NCBI GenBank assembly: GCA_000827205.1
Contig: KN832554.1
Location: 3,183,815-3,247,814 of the forward strand
DNA: 64,000 bases
Origin: Plicaturopsis crispa FD-325 SS-3
Taxonomy: Eukaryota; Basidiomycota; Agaricomycetes; Amylocorticiales; Amylocorticiaceae
Direction of reading: 5' to 3'
In this document: positions 33,261 through 44,551 of the stretch, in pieces
Position numbering within the stretch: the stretch's first letter is position 1
Layout of the letters: each line of letters starts with the position of its first letter
Notes under the pieces: model-generated
The model's database searches: none
Seen by the model: the letters and a program-made list of their open reading frames with translations, nothing else
What the model was told of the DNA's origin: nothing
Made by a program: the position numbers and the translations under genes

Positions 33261-33759
33261 ATTGCTAGACAGAAGGAATGATAATCGATGACTTCTTAGC
33301 GTTGCATTCGGACAACTATCGTCGGTTCTGCCGACTTTCATAATCTAGGCAGCGCCACATAACTGACACTGGATCGTATTCTCCTTTTACTGGGAGAGAG
33401 CCTAGCGTATACTACTATACACAATCACCATTATTATCCACCAAAAAAAGTTACGATACAGCACGCGGAGATATAGGCCCGGGGTAGGTGGCAGCTGGTA
33501 TGGTAATCCCGCTTGTACACAGAAATTCTTCCCCCCAGGAGACGTGTGTGGTCAAGACAGGATATGCGCTGTCTGCAGTGTTCGATAACCGCTGAATACT
33601 CAGTAGCAATCTGCAAGCCTGTGCAATTTTGTTTGGCGATCAACCGTTGCAAACTCGCAACTTGGTATGGAACACATACTGCACACGACGCTACCGCGAG
33701 GGACCAGCTATAAATAAATTATGGTCGGCCTCAAGATTCGACGTGAGTGAGACCTCTTA
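33261..33759. other. Intergenic, no gene recognised
   Basis: 3' flank of the SET gene and probable 3' end of the next minus-strand gene. Nothing coding is supported. Confidence 0.5.
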
Positions 33760-34910
33760 CCTGAAGCCCAAGGACGAGAGTACGTTGTTCCATTCCAGCA
33801 ACATCACTGCGCGCGTGATGATGATAACTGAAGTAAGCAGACATTAGCCATAGCCCTGGGCAAAGTGGGGAAACCTACAGGCTATGCTCACAAACGCTAG
33901 CGTGGCGTCGCGCAGCACAAGCGAGAAAAGCGGCGTACGACGATGTGGGGTAGAGGCGCGCATAATCTGGCAGTATTTGACAATGGTCATCGCCATGATC
34001 ACTGTGTGTGCAACGAGGATTGCCAACCTGAGAGATTCCGTCAGCACAAGACCGGGTATAAATTTAGTCGCTGACGCGGTAGAACACCGATGCCACATGC
34101 CACCGGCTGGTATGCGAGGCGCTGGCGAAAAGCATGGTCCACAACACGCACATAGATATATATACAGCTTTGGGCGGCCGTTCGACGAGACACATCTCGT
34201 CAAACACTACATGCTGAAAAATGCTGACCATTCCCGCAGTATGAATGAACATCGCGACGGCAAACATCGCAGACAACGCCGTCGCCGTCCGACAGCTGCG
34301 GTGAAACAGTGCATAGACTGGTTTCATGTGCAGTCAGCTTGGAGTCACGAGGGAAAGTGAGCCTCTGAGTGGAGATATCTACTTACCACGAATCATAAGC
34401 GTCGCCTCCATCGCTAGTGCGACGGCCTGTGAAACCACAATCTCCCAGATAAACCACCTCCGGCATAGCTCCTCAGTTGGAACTATACGATCAACGGACA
34501 GCGATAAGTTCACAAATCGTGAGCTCCTGCCGTAGTAGAGTAGTTGTAAGCAGACCTAGTCACCCGTCGAATGCGATAAGTTATGCGAGCACTCACAAAA
34601 TACCAGCGAACGGCACGTATCTCAAAAAGAGAAACAGCCATTTAACCCAGGCCGTATGGGACATCCTGCATCCATGTCGATGGCACGAGTAAGTAACGGG
34701 ACTATCTCTAATATGTTATGACCAGGCGTACGTCCAGATTAATTCAACCTCATCGTCGAACGTGATGCACGTCTCCCATGCCTGAAAAGCCAATGCTGAG
34801 ACTGGTTTATGACAGCGGGTGGTTAGCACTGGGGTAGATGGTGACACTACAGTCAATGAGTACCAACGCACCGGACATGGTCTGGAGGAAATTCTCTGCA
34901 TGCGCAACAT
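33760..34910 (-). CDS. Multi-pass membrane protein, DUF6533-like
   Basis: Spliced fragments on the minus strand match the pattern of the large basidiomycete DUF6533 7TM family. AWETCITFDDEVELIW is the family N-terminal motif. It is followed by WVKWLFLFLRYVPFAGIL, then PTEELCRRWFIWEIVVSQAV with MEATLMIRVYALFHRSCRT, then SAMFAVAMFIHTAGMVSIF, and LAILVAHTVIMAMTIVKY with VLRDATLAFVSIA. At least five hydrophobic segments are visible. The start codon and first join are not clear, and the 3' end may lie beyond 33760, so the gene may be intact or worn. Family members are uncharacterised membrane proteins. Confidence 0.55.
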
Positions 34911-35802
34911 CGCTCAGCATGCCGTGTCACTGCAACGCTGGGAGTCTGCCGTATCGTTGCCTGCGAGGTCCCGGTCCCGAGGGCTGTAACGAATGCTGCG
35001 AGGTGAGAGATTGAACCCGGGAAAGAGGACTATCGCGGCATGCGAGATGGACTGTATATGTACGTGCAGCAGCATATCGGAGGATCTAACGGCGGTACTA
35101 AATATTCCTGCGCGGCGACGATACAACGTATGCCAGCGCCAGCGCCTGATCGAAACGATTGATGCTTGATGAAGTTAAGGAACAAGTCAGAGCTGGTGAC
35201 ACTCCACTACGGCTGTCCGGAACTCACGGCTTGCACATAATTAACAGGTCACCGTACGGCGTACAGGCCGCATGTACTCTGAATCCCTCTATACGTTGTC
35301 CAACAAATATAGCACTGTGTCGAGCCCGTAGAAGTAAGTGCATTGCCATGAGATCACGACATGTAAGTGCTTACTACAACATTACATCGAACATGCCCTC
35401 GACGTGAACCTATGCTACTGTACCGTGAGCCTGCATGCACAGATATCCAGTATATAGTCCATGCGATGAACGGGCGACAGCGAAAGCCTCGAGCTTATCA
35501 CGACCCACCCAAGCCCGAGGACTTGATATCAGAGAAGTCTCAAATTCAGGCGTTTTGAGTTCTGAATACACTGTCATGTCAACCTGCTGTCAAACTGACA
35601 ACTCACGAGCTTCGTGTCGCAGGCTGGCCACTTCGAACGTCTTCGGACAAGAGAACACCAAACGGAGGCACCGTGGCCTCAGAAATAGCATTCGCAACGA
35701 CAAACCGTCGTAGATGTAGCATCCACCATCCTCCACAGCTCAACCCGGTATACAAGTACACAACACACGCAACGAACGACTTGAAAACGAGAAGGTCATC
35801 CA
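34911..35802. other. Intergenic, no gene recognised
   Basis: Scattered short open frames only. Contains the upstream region of the membrane-protein gene and the 3' flank of HEM1. Confidence 0.5.
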
Positions 35803-38014
35803 TTAGGCAGACGCAGCCACAGCCGCCGGCAGAGGAACGTCGTGCACAGCGGGGCCTGCGGCAGGGACGTGCTTCCCAGGGGCCACCTTGAGAGACGCAG
35901 TGACCTGTCCCAAGGCCGCCTCAAGAGCACGACGAGACGTCGGGGCGGGCCCGAGCAGTCCCTCGAAGCGCTTGTGGACGACCTCGACTGCCGCAGCATC
36001 AACGATGCCCTTCTGTCCAGCCCTGAGCATACGCGGGGCCGTGCCGTCAACCAGACCGACTTGAGCGTCGGTCCAGATCGGCTCGACAGGGACTTCGTTG
36101 GCGAGCCCGACACCGGCACGACCGCCAGCCTCGCGCCAGTCGCTGGTGCGGTTGATGCCGAGCTCGGTGAACGTCTGGTCGACCGCGCGGATGAGCTTGT
36201 CCATCTGCTCGAGGGTGTGCCGCGGCGTCACCGTGATGCGCAAGCGCTCCTCGCCGCGGGCGACGGTGGGGTAGTTGATGCTCTGCACGTAGATGTTGTG
36301 CTCGGCGAGGAGCTTGTCGGAGGCGGCCTTGGCGAGGGCGGCGTCACCGACCAGAACGGGGACGATGTGCGAGGGACCGGGTACGACGGGGATGTCAAGC
36401 TCAGCGAAGCGACGCTTCGCCTCGCGGACGTTCAACTGCTTGAGCTGACGGTCGCCGAGGTACTCTTCCTGGTAGACGACGCTGGCCTGGGCGCCTGCGA
36501 CGCTGACGGGTGGGAGGGACGTGGTGAAGATGAAACCGGGAGCGTACGACCGAATCATGTCAACAAACTCCTCCGATCCGGCGATATATCCACCAACAGC
36601 ACCGTAGGCCTTGCCGAGAGTACCGGTAATGATGTCAATTCGGTCCATAACGGTGCCGGGGATGCGCTCAGTGCTCCGCCCTGCGCGCTGGTGCACTTCA
36701 TAGTCGAGATGTTCGGCGACACCTGCACCGCGAGGTCCGTACAGACCAACGGCGTGCACCTGCAATGATTGTTAGCGAATGAAAGCAGAGCGCGTGTTCA
36801 TTGAATGACTAACCTCGTCGAGGAATGTCAATGCACCGTATTTTTCCGCCAAATCACAAATTTCCTTGATGGGGCCAATGCTACCGCACATCGAGTAAAC
36901 ACTCTCGAAAGCGATGATCTTCGGCTGGTCCTTCGGCCACATCTGCAACTTCGCCTCGAGGTCCTCTAAATCGTTGTGCTTGAAAATGACGCGCTTCGCG
37001 CCCGAGTGACGCATGCCCTGGATCATGGATGCGTGGTTCATAGTGTCGGAGAAGAAGACACAGTCGGGCAGCTTGGCACCGAGCGTCGATAGGGTGGCGT
37101 CGTTCGCGACGTAGCACGACGAGAAGACCAGGGCGGCATCCTTCCTGTGTAGCCCCGCGAGCTCACGCTCGAGAGCAAGATGCATGGCACCGTTCCCGGC
37201 AATGTTCCGGGTGCCACCAGCACCATGACCGTACTTGTCTAAAGTGCGGCTGGAAAAATCTGCGTGAGCTTCAGGAAAGCTTGGAGTGGATCAAATACAC
37301 TTACTGCATAGTCTCGAGGACGACGGGGTTGTTACCCATGCCCAAGTAATCGTTGGCGCACCACACTTCAACTTCCTCCTTGACATCGGCTGTGTGCGCA
37401 ACGGGGAATTTCTCGGCGAGCCGGTTGATGTTATTGAAGTAGCGGTAAGAGTTGTCGTTGTGCTTCTTCTCAAGCTCTGCGTTGTAGAAGTTCTCGTAGT
37501 CAAAGCCCACGGGCTTCGTGGCCTTGGCCTTCTGAGCACCCGTGGATGCAGAAGTCTCGCCGGCAGCCGTCTTGTGGAACGGGCAGCCGGCAGCGGCGGC
37601 AGCCTTGGACGTGGCAGCAGCAACCTCTGCCTCCTTGTCCTTCGCCTGCTTAGACGACTCGGCCTTCTCCTTGGCAGCGATGGCGAGGTCGTCTGCCATG
37701 CGCGCCGCGGCCATGGCAGCAGATGCGTGCGGGCACATCTCGATACCTCCGGTGGGGAAGATGCCCTTGTGGTGGTGAATCTTGTCAACCTCGTCTGCAC
37801 CAGCTACGCTAGCGTAGCCAGCAGCGATCTGCTTGGAGCGAAGGTCGAGGGCAGGGCCCATGACGGGGCATTTCGTCGCCCGTTCGGTGAGTAGCGAGAT
37901 GGACGGGTAACGAGGCGACGTGGAGGTGCAGAGAGTGCGCAAAGTCGAGGTTTTAGTCCTGCCCAAGAACGGGCACGACGCCTTGAAGCGGGATAGCGAA
38001 GAGAGTCTGTCCAT
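35803..38014 (-). CDS. HEM1: 5-aminolevulinate synthase, mitochondrial
   Basis: Condenses glycine and succinyl-CoA to 5-aminolevulinate, the first step of haem synthesis, in the mitochondrial matrix with pyridoxal phosphate. Three exons. The presequence [13 protein letters not shown] is followed by four Cys-Pro haem-regulatory motifs (SCPFLG, KCPVMG, MCPHAS, GCPFHK). The catalytic core shows [69 protein letters not shown] and the PLP lysine in [15 protein letters not shown]. Length (about 640 residues) is normal for fungi. A C-terminal Ala/Pro-rich extension follows the last conserved helix. The Cys-Pro motifs predict haem control of import or stability. Confidence 0.97.
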
Positions 38015-38138
38015 TGCAGATTCTATGCGTAGGGAAATGAAACGGAAAAAGTGAAGAGGTGAAGTCGTCGACAGTGATTTCACGTTTTCCTTATGAAGCC
38101 CGTCGGCTCCCGGGTATTTTCGAAAATACAGCCATCCG

Positions 38139-38143
38139 ATTGG
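38139..38143 (-). promoter_or_regulatory. CCAAT box upstream of HEM1
   Basis: CCAAT on the minus strand (in gctttagCCAATCGG), 125 bp before the HEM1 ATG. The HAP/CBC complex binds CCAAT in fungal haem and respiratory genes; binding here is inferred. Confidence 0.4.
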
Positions 38144-38242
38144 CTAAAGCTCAAAGTTACAGCTCATGATCTCGTCCCATTTACCGCCGAGTACCCGAAT
38201 CCCAAGCCTGTCCATTCCGCCGTAGTCTATTCGACACCATAG

Positions 38243-40319
38243 CTAACTACCAGAAATAAGACCAAGACTGCTCTCAAGCACATCCACCGCGAAATCTACC
38301 TCCTCTTTCTCCACATTTAGGCTAGGCACAAGTCTCACCGCGTCCTTGCCTGCACTCAGCACAAACACCCCCCGCTCCCGCGCAAGGCCTACCACACGTC
38401 CCGCGTGCTCTGGGTCGCGTAGTCCGAGGCCCCGTATTAGTCCTCGGCCACGCACCACAGGTTGCAGGACGTCCGGGAACCACCCCGGCAGCCGCTCGAG
38501 ACGCCCGGTCAGGTAGGCGCTTATTTCCGCGACGTGCGCTACTGAGGAGCGCGCAGACAGTCGTGAAAGGACGTGGTGCCCCAGAGCACACGCTAATGGA
38601 GAGCCCCCAAAGGTGGTGCCGTGTGTACCTGTAGTTTCCCATGCATTAGTTACACGGGTCCAGCGGATATTGCAATTAACGTACCGGCAGTCATCGTGTG
38701 TGCAATCTCGTCCCGTAAAAGGACGGCTCCAATAGGATACCCATTTGCCAAAGGTTTTGCCATAGTCACAATGTCCGGGTGGCAGTCAGCGGGCATCGTG
38801 GAGTGTGCCCACAGCGTTCCTGACCTGTACAATCCGCACTGCACAATCCATCAGCTCGGACATTCACACTCGCCGGCGGCCGCACTCCCTCACCTGAATC
38901 TCGTCATAAATCAGCACCGCTCCGACCTGGTCGCACCGTTGCCGCAGAGCACGAAGCCACTCTTCGCTCGCAGTGTTGATACCCCCCTCGCCCTGGATAG
39001 GCTCGACAATCACCGCGCATGTGTCGGTGCCGATCAAGTCTGCGAGCCCAGCCTCGTCGTTGACCTGCCCGACATCGACCCCAGGAAGAAGGGGCGCAAA
39101 CGGCGCTTGGTATTTGGGGTTTGCCGTGACGCTGAGCGCACCCATGCTGCGCCCATGGAACGACCCCGCAAAGCATGCGATACGCGTCTTCGACGCGCCA
39201 CCACGGTCCTTGCCAATTTTTCGCGCCGCCTTCAGGGCGCCCTCCGTGGCCTCTGTGCCGGAGTTCGCGAAGAATACCTTGGCACCACTAGAGGGAGGAG
39301 TGGAAGGGTTCGTCGGAAACCCGAGTCCTCCTTCGCGCTGTGTCAACGTGACGAGCAACTCGGCGAGCCGTGGGGCCCACTCATTGTGGTATACGTTACT
39401 CGTGTGGAGTATTTTTGTCGCCTGCCCTTCCATAGCCTGTGAGGGTAATCATGATCACAAGGGTTAGCATGAGACCTTGAGATTTTGAATAGAAAGAGTA
39501 GACAAGAAGATATACGCGCAAGGGGCGAGAGAAGAAACGCAACAAGGATTATGCGAAAGTCAACCCGCAGCCGTTGTCTGCAGTCTGAATGCGGATCATT
39601 CGACCTATCACCAGTATTCCCGTGCCTTCCGTAAACAGGTGCTCAAGTTGCAAAGGTTCGAGAAGAACAAAAATAAGGTGCCGCTAAATTTATGCGAACG
39701 AAAGTGTCCAAAAAGCGTCTCTGTGAAACGCAGGATAGAGACGACGAAAGCGAACTGCTATGCACCGAAGTAAAGGATGCAAAGTGTGGACGAAACCACT
39801 ACACCGCATGGAACATTCCTGGCCAAGACACAGGCACATTCCACGCTCGCATAAAAATCCACAGTCACCTGGACACACCTTTACAAAGTCAGCATCGCCA
39901 TGACCCAGCGCATTGACCGCAATCCCCGCGCTGAAGTCCAGGTATTTTCGGCCGTCCGTATCCCACACCCAGCTCCCGTGCCCGTGGCTCAGAACGAATT
40001 CCGGGCGTGCATATACGGGGAGGAGGAAGCGGTCGGCAAGATCTACGGTCTTTTGTGTCTCAGCAGAGGCCGTCTGCGGTAGGAGGTGCGTCGCTGTGGT
40101 GTATGCTGTGGAGGGGGAGGATGGGATGGTGGGTGCTGGGTGGGGAGAGGACTGAGGTGGCTACAGATTAGTGGCGACATATACAATGTATGTGAGCGTC
40201 TTGAGGCGTACCTCTGACACGCGAGACGCATGCCGTGCTTGGACGGTAAACGCGCGGGGGGACAAGCGCGTTCTGCTCGCAGCGAGCATCCTGGAAGGGG
40301 CGCAATGAATGCTTTTCAT
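38243..40319 (-). CDS. ARG8: Acetylornithine aminotransferase, mitochondrial
   Basis: Class-III PLP aminotransferase that converts N-acetylglutamate semialdehyde to N2-acetylornithine in arginine synthesis. It has a basic mitochondrial leader (MKSIHCAPSRMLAASRTRLS). Then come WDTDGRKYLDFSAGIAVNAL, LHTSNVYHNEW, FFANSGTEATEGALKAARK, SFHGRSMGALSVTANPKY, EPIQGEGGI, LIYDEIQ and the Schiff-base lysine in TMAKPLANGYPIGAV. THGTTFGGSPLACA and LVPSLNVEKEEVDF close the protein. One intron (39437-39878, 442 bp) is far longer than the others in this window. The gene lies 229 bp upstream of HEM1 on the same strand; the two are related PLP enzymes but belong to different pathways. Confidence 0.95.
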
Positions 40320-40875
40320 GTTAAGATCGAGTTTCTTCCTTGAAGAGACGGGCGGAAAGAGGGATGGAGGGCTCTTGAATCCCCAGCAGTATTTAAATGC
40401 AAGAATGAGTCAAGCGCCGTCAGGGTCCAGGAAAATTTCTTCCGTTGGCAGACGCCCAAGTAACCACAGGATGAGCGCTAGATTTCTCCCGGTTGTGCGG
40501 AAAGTTGTATCGACCCCTAGTACAGCAACCACCGATATAGAGGAAGAGCCCTGCGGTATGGGGGCACTACGGATTTTTCAGGACTCGGAGTCGACGGAGG
40601 AGGTTAAAGCGCGAAGATAGGGGCTAATTAATTTCGCATCGCGCTCTTAACGCCACTTGAAGGTAAATCTGCTCACCGCTATCGTCCCGAGTCTACCACG
40701 ATGAAGTAGCAACAACGATAATTATTCTATACCTAGTGAGCTACATAAATAAAATGCTATGTTGATGCAGTGCGTGTTACATCCAAAATGAAAGAGTGAG
40801 TCATAGGTAGCACATTTACTTGCCAAAATTGAAGTCCCAAATCCCCGAAAACTCTATAAACAAATGAGGTTGACA
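40320..40875. other. Intergenic, no gene recognised
   Basis: Between the ARG8 start and the 3' end of the hydrolase gene. The open frame at 40309-40620 (+) has no recognisable features. Confidence 0.5.
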
Positions 40876-42490
40876 TTACGCGGAGCTCTTGCTGTCGGGT
40901 CTGTCTAGTTGCTTCAGCATCAGGTCGTTGACCGCCTTCACGTTGTCCAGGTACACTGTGGATTACAGCGTTAGCGTATGTGCGGACGACGTAGCATGAT
41001 GTGCGTACCATGATGGCCGGCGTTGGGGACGACATACATCCGGCCCTCGCCGTTGCCCGCCTTGCGCAGGTTCTCTACGGAGGCACGGCCACCTTCCGGG
41101 TCCATCCAGTCATGGTCACCGTCTACATGAAAATGCGTCAGCGATCACGGCGCTGCAGAAGTGATGGTAGCCTACATATGAAGGTGACGGGTATCTTAAG
41201 AGGAGAAATACGGTCGACGAGGGGCATTCGTGCGTGTGCACCGGGTGCAAGAATATGTGCTGGGAGCCAACGTTGATAAGTGTCGACACACAGTCCAATG
41301 AGTGGGAAACTCACATATGCAATATTCGCCAGATCCCTTTGCGAGGGTTATGTTCAGGATGTAATCATGCATGTCCCGTGTGTCTTCTTCAGTAAGTCCA
41401 GAGAACCTCCGAGACGAATACTATACAGAATTCAGTATGCATGACAAATCCCGGAAACTGAGCCTCACCTTCCCGACAAGCATCGGTCCCCAGAACACCA
41501 TCGAGCGCACAACCTGGAATGGACTCCATCCTTCCTCCCATAGATATGTCAACATCCGCCTAGTCCTGCTTTCTTCCCGCTTCTCTGCGCGCTGCTCGGA
41601 CCGTATAGATTCCACACTGCCTTGCGTGGCGGGCCTCGCTTCGCCACCCTCCGAGCCTGTATCCTCTTGATTGTCCGTCAATTCGCGGCTCGGTATGGTC
41701 GTGTTATTTGGATCGTGGGGAACACCCGCCGGGGACAGCAAAATCAGCTTGTTGACGCGCTCAGGGTATCGTAGTGCATAGACCACGCTAAAGTATGCGC
41801 CGAGCGAATGGCCAATGAGGGTCATCTTCTCCAAGCCCGTCTTCACCCTCCACTCTTCCAAAGAATCAACAAAGAAAGACTCTGCCTCACTGCCACGGGA
41901 AGTCAGCAAGATCAACAGACGGTTACGTGTAAAGCTAAACGGACTTGACGCGTGCAGGGATATCCTCCCGTTTAGCCTTGATCGAAAACGGAACACGCGC
42001 TGAGCGGCCCATGCCTAGCCAGTCGAGGGCGTACATCGCGGACCCACGCTTCCCCGCCCACTGCGCGAGTGCAGGAAAGTTCTGGAAGAAAAATCCGAGG
42101 CCGGCACCGTACCCGTGCAGTACGACTGCGGGTGGCGGCGCATTGGGTTTGGGTGACGTTGACGTGATGGAGAGGGTGTTTAAATATGCGTTCTTGGGGT
42201 GGTCGAGCATGACGCGGGAGCTGCGCGCGATGACTGGGCTGTCCGAGTTATTCGGCGCTGCGGACATGTTCTCGGGGCGGAAGAATGGGAGACGCCTCAA
42301 GAGGCGTTCTTCACTCGCCGCGCCCTGTTTCTCGCCGGCAGACCACCTGGCGTCTTCGGTTAGCGATCGTTGCATTTAGATATGGCAGAAACACACACCA
42401 GCTCTTCAAACTGGAAGTGAAGGTCGATGGAATATCCCTGGCCGGAGGAAGCGGGAGCATGCCAGTAGAACTCGATGCGGATGCACTCAT
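40876..42490 (-). CDS. Alpha/beta hydrolase, CLD1/ABHD5-like
   Basis: Starts MSASASSSTGMLPLPP; the first intron joins SSLKSW to WSAGEKQG. Features in order: VVLHGYGAGLGFFFQNFPAL (oxyanion region), YALDWLGMGRSARV, the nucleophile elbow LIGHSLGAYFSVVYALRYPE, a long lid insert with charged loops, FIYGDHDWMD (acid), and VVPNAGHHVYLDN. The last contains both the catalytic His and the HX4D acyltransferase motif typical of the ABHD4/ABHD5/CLD1 group. Yeast Cld1 removes an acyl chain from cardiolipin in mitochondria, and ABHD5 relatives handle lysophosphatidic acid and lipid droplets. Which role applies here is not decided by sequence. It is divergent from the Cwc21-like gene (280 bp). Confidence 0.85.
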
Positions 42491-42770
42491 CGCAGCCCTG
42501 ATAAAATTGGGAACGGTTAATCTGGACGTCGTTGTGGTTAAGTTGGCGGTACAAAACGAAGGGAGTGGTAAGGAAGAGAGAATGAAAGAGATGGGCCACG
42601 CTCGACGGCGAATGGGGGCGGATATAAGCAGGTCCGCTGAGATGCCTTGCCGATGCCCTGCGTCAGTGCTATCATCGTGGGAAAAAAATCTAGTCTTCCA
42701 AAAGTCCCAGACCAAACCCGCTCATCGTTGGTCGTTTCTTGCCGCCACACTTGTTGTTGGCGCTACAGTC

Positions 42771-44054
42771 ATGTATAACGGTATCGGTCTCACCACTCCC
42801 CGTGGAAGGTATGTGAAGATGTCTATGGTCTTTATAACAGCCTACTGACGACGACTTAGTGGTACGAATGGCTATGTTATTCGCAACCTGTCGGCGCTAC
42901 GCTCGCATGACACCGCTCAGGACCGAGGCAGCGCTTGGGACTCTGGCCCACCCAGACACAGGGAGCCGGACGAGGGTATCCTCGAGCACGAGCGCAAGCG
43001 GAAAGTTGAGGTGAAGTGCCTGGAACTGCAGCTCGAGCTGGAAGAAAAAGAGTGCGTTTGTATGCAACCACGTTTCAAGCCGGGTGGTTTTTTGACGATA
43101 TGAAATAGGCTTGGAGAAGACGAAATCGAGGAGCAAGTGAGCGCGCTGCGCACAAAACTGCTTGCCGACCTTACTGCGCTCGCGTCGTCTGCCAAAAACC
43201 TCAAAGCGTCCGACACGCATGGCTTAGCAGCCGCGAAGAAGGTAGAGTTGAGTAGGATGGCGAGAGCATTTGGAACACGGAGCGACTACACCGAGGGAGA
43301 GGCGTTTGACCGTGATAAGCAAGAGGAGAACAAGATGCGGCGACAGGCAGAGCGTGAAGAAAGAGACCGTAAACGGGAAGAGGAGCGTGCAAAGATGGTG
43401 GCGCAGAAAGAAAAATGGGAGGCAGATAGGAAGGAACGAGAGCGATTGAGGCGGAGAGAAGAAGACAGAATCAGGAAGGAGCGTGAGGCAGGCAGGGATG
43501 CAGGGAGAGACAGGATGCCTCCGCCCCCTCCACCGGGCAGGGACAGACGTGACTACCCACCACGCGAAGCATACCGGGGTGGTGGTGGGCGTAGGAGCAG
43601 GAGCAGGAGTCCCCGACGGTATGATTCTCCTCCCCCCCGGTCAGGCAGGCGACCTCGCTCGCCTGTCTCACGCTCGCCGTCGCCCCCTCCCCGCAACCGG
43701 CGCCGCGTAGACTCGCGCTCCCCATCTCGTTCCATCTCGCCTCCTCCCGCACGCTACTCTAAGCGCTCGGGAACACCGCCACCACCGTCTCGGCGCGAAC
43801 GGTCTCCACCGCCTACGCCTCCGCACCGTGAACGGTCACCGCCACCGCCTCGCCGTGCTCGATCCCGCTCTCGGTCCCCCCGTCAAGGAGGCGGTAGAGC
43901 ACCCCCTCGCGACAGCAGAGATAGCAGGGGTCGATCGCTTTCTCCGCCAACACCACGAAAGGGACGGGCGCGGTCTGCGTCGACTGGATCCTCGATGTCC
44001 GTCAGCACGAGATCCTCAAGAAGCCGATCGAGGAGCGCCAGCCGCAGTGATTAA
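42771..44054 (+). CDS. CWC21: Cwc21/SRRM2-like pre-mRNA splicing factor
   Basis: Starts with the invariant [19 protein letters not shown] motif, split by a short intron after PRG. RNLSALR follows. The cwf21 helical domain comes next ([39 protein letters not shown]), which docks on Prp8/Snu114 in the spliceosome near the 5' splice site. A charged RE-rich helix ([15 protein letters not shown]) leads to a long RS/RSP domain ([16 protein letters not shown] ... [12 protein letters not shown]), as in human SRRM2 and unlike the short yeast protein. About 390 residues. Nuclear; part of the activated spliceosome. Confidence 0.92.
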
Positions 44055-44551
44055 GCACTGCTCAAAACGACTCGCAGTTTGTGACTCCATGTCATTGTCT
44101 AGCAGCTGCCCATTGACTTTGTCGTACCTATACATGTACTTACTTGAACACGCCCTATCGAACTTTCTGTCACCGTGAGTGTAAAAATCTCAACAGAGTG
44201 AATCGTCGACACTTTGTGCTGTGCCTCTGGTTACCTTGTGTAAATTGAGGCGCATAAACCCTGCCAAAAGACAAAAATGAAGCAAACCACTCGCAAAAAG
44301 AAACCACCTTGATTCCCAGAGACGAGCTGGATGCTGAAAAATTGGTAAGGGTGAATTGTATGAACAAGGTCCACGGACAGCCCTAGTAAAAGGCGAGGGC
44401 TGTGTCTGATTGAACCTTGTCCTCCACCCAACAGTTACTGCATTCGGATTCGGGGGTATCATCAAAGTCTTGCATTTTGTTTGAGCCACGGGTTTTGTGG
44501 CAAACGATACAGCGCGCGCGCGACTTGTGCACCTCGTTCATCTCTACCGCC
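44055..44551. other. Intergenic, promoter of METTL3 gene
   Basis: No gene recognised. Includes the 3' flank of CWC21. A CGCGCGCGCGA run occurs at about 44511-44521, 30 bp before the METTL3 ATG. Confidence 0.5.

Noticed and set aside
35842-36768. 308-residue open frame opposite HEM1
   Set aside because: Shadow of the conserved HEM1 coding strand; no features of its own.
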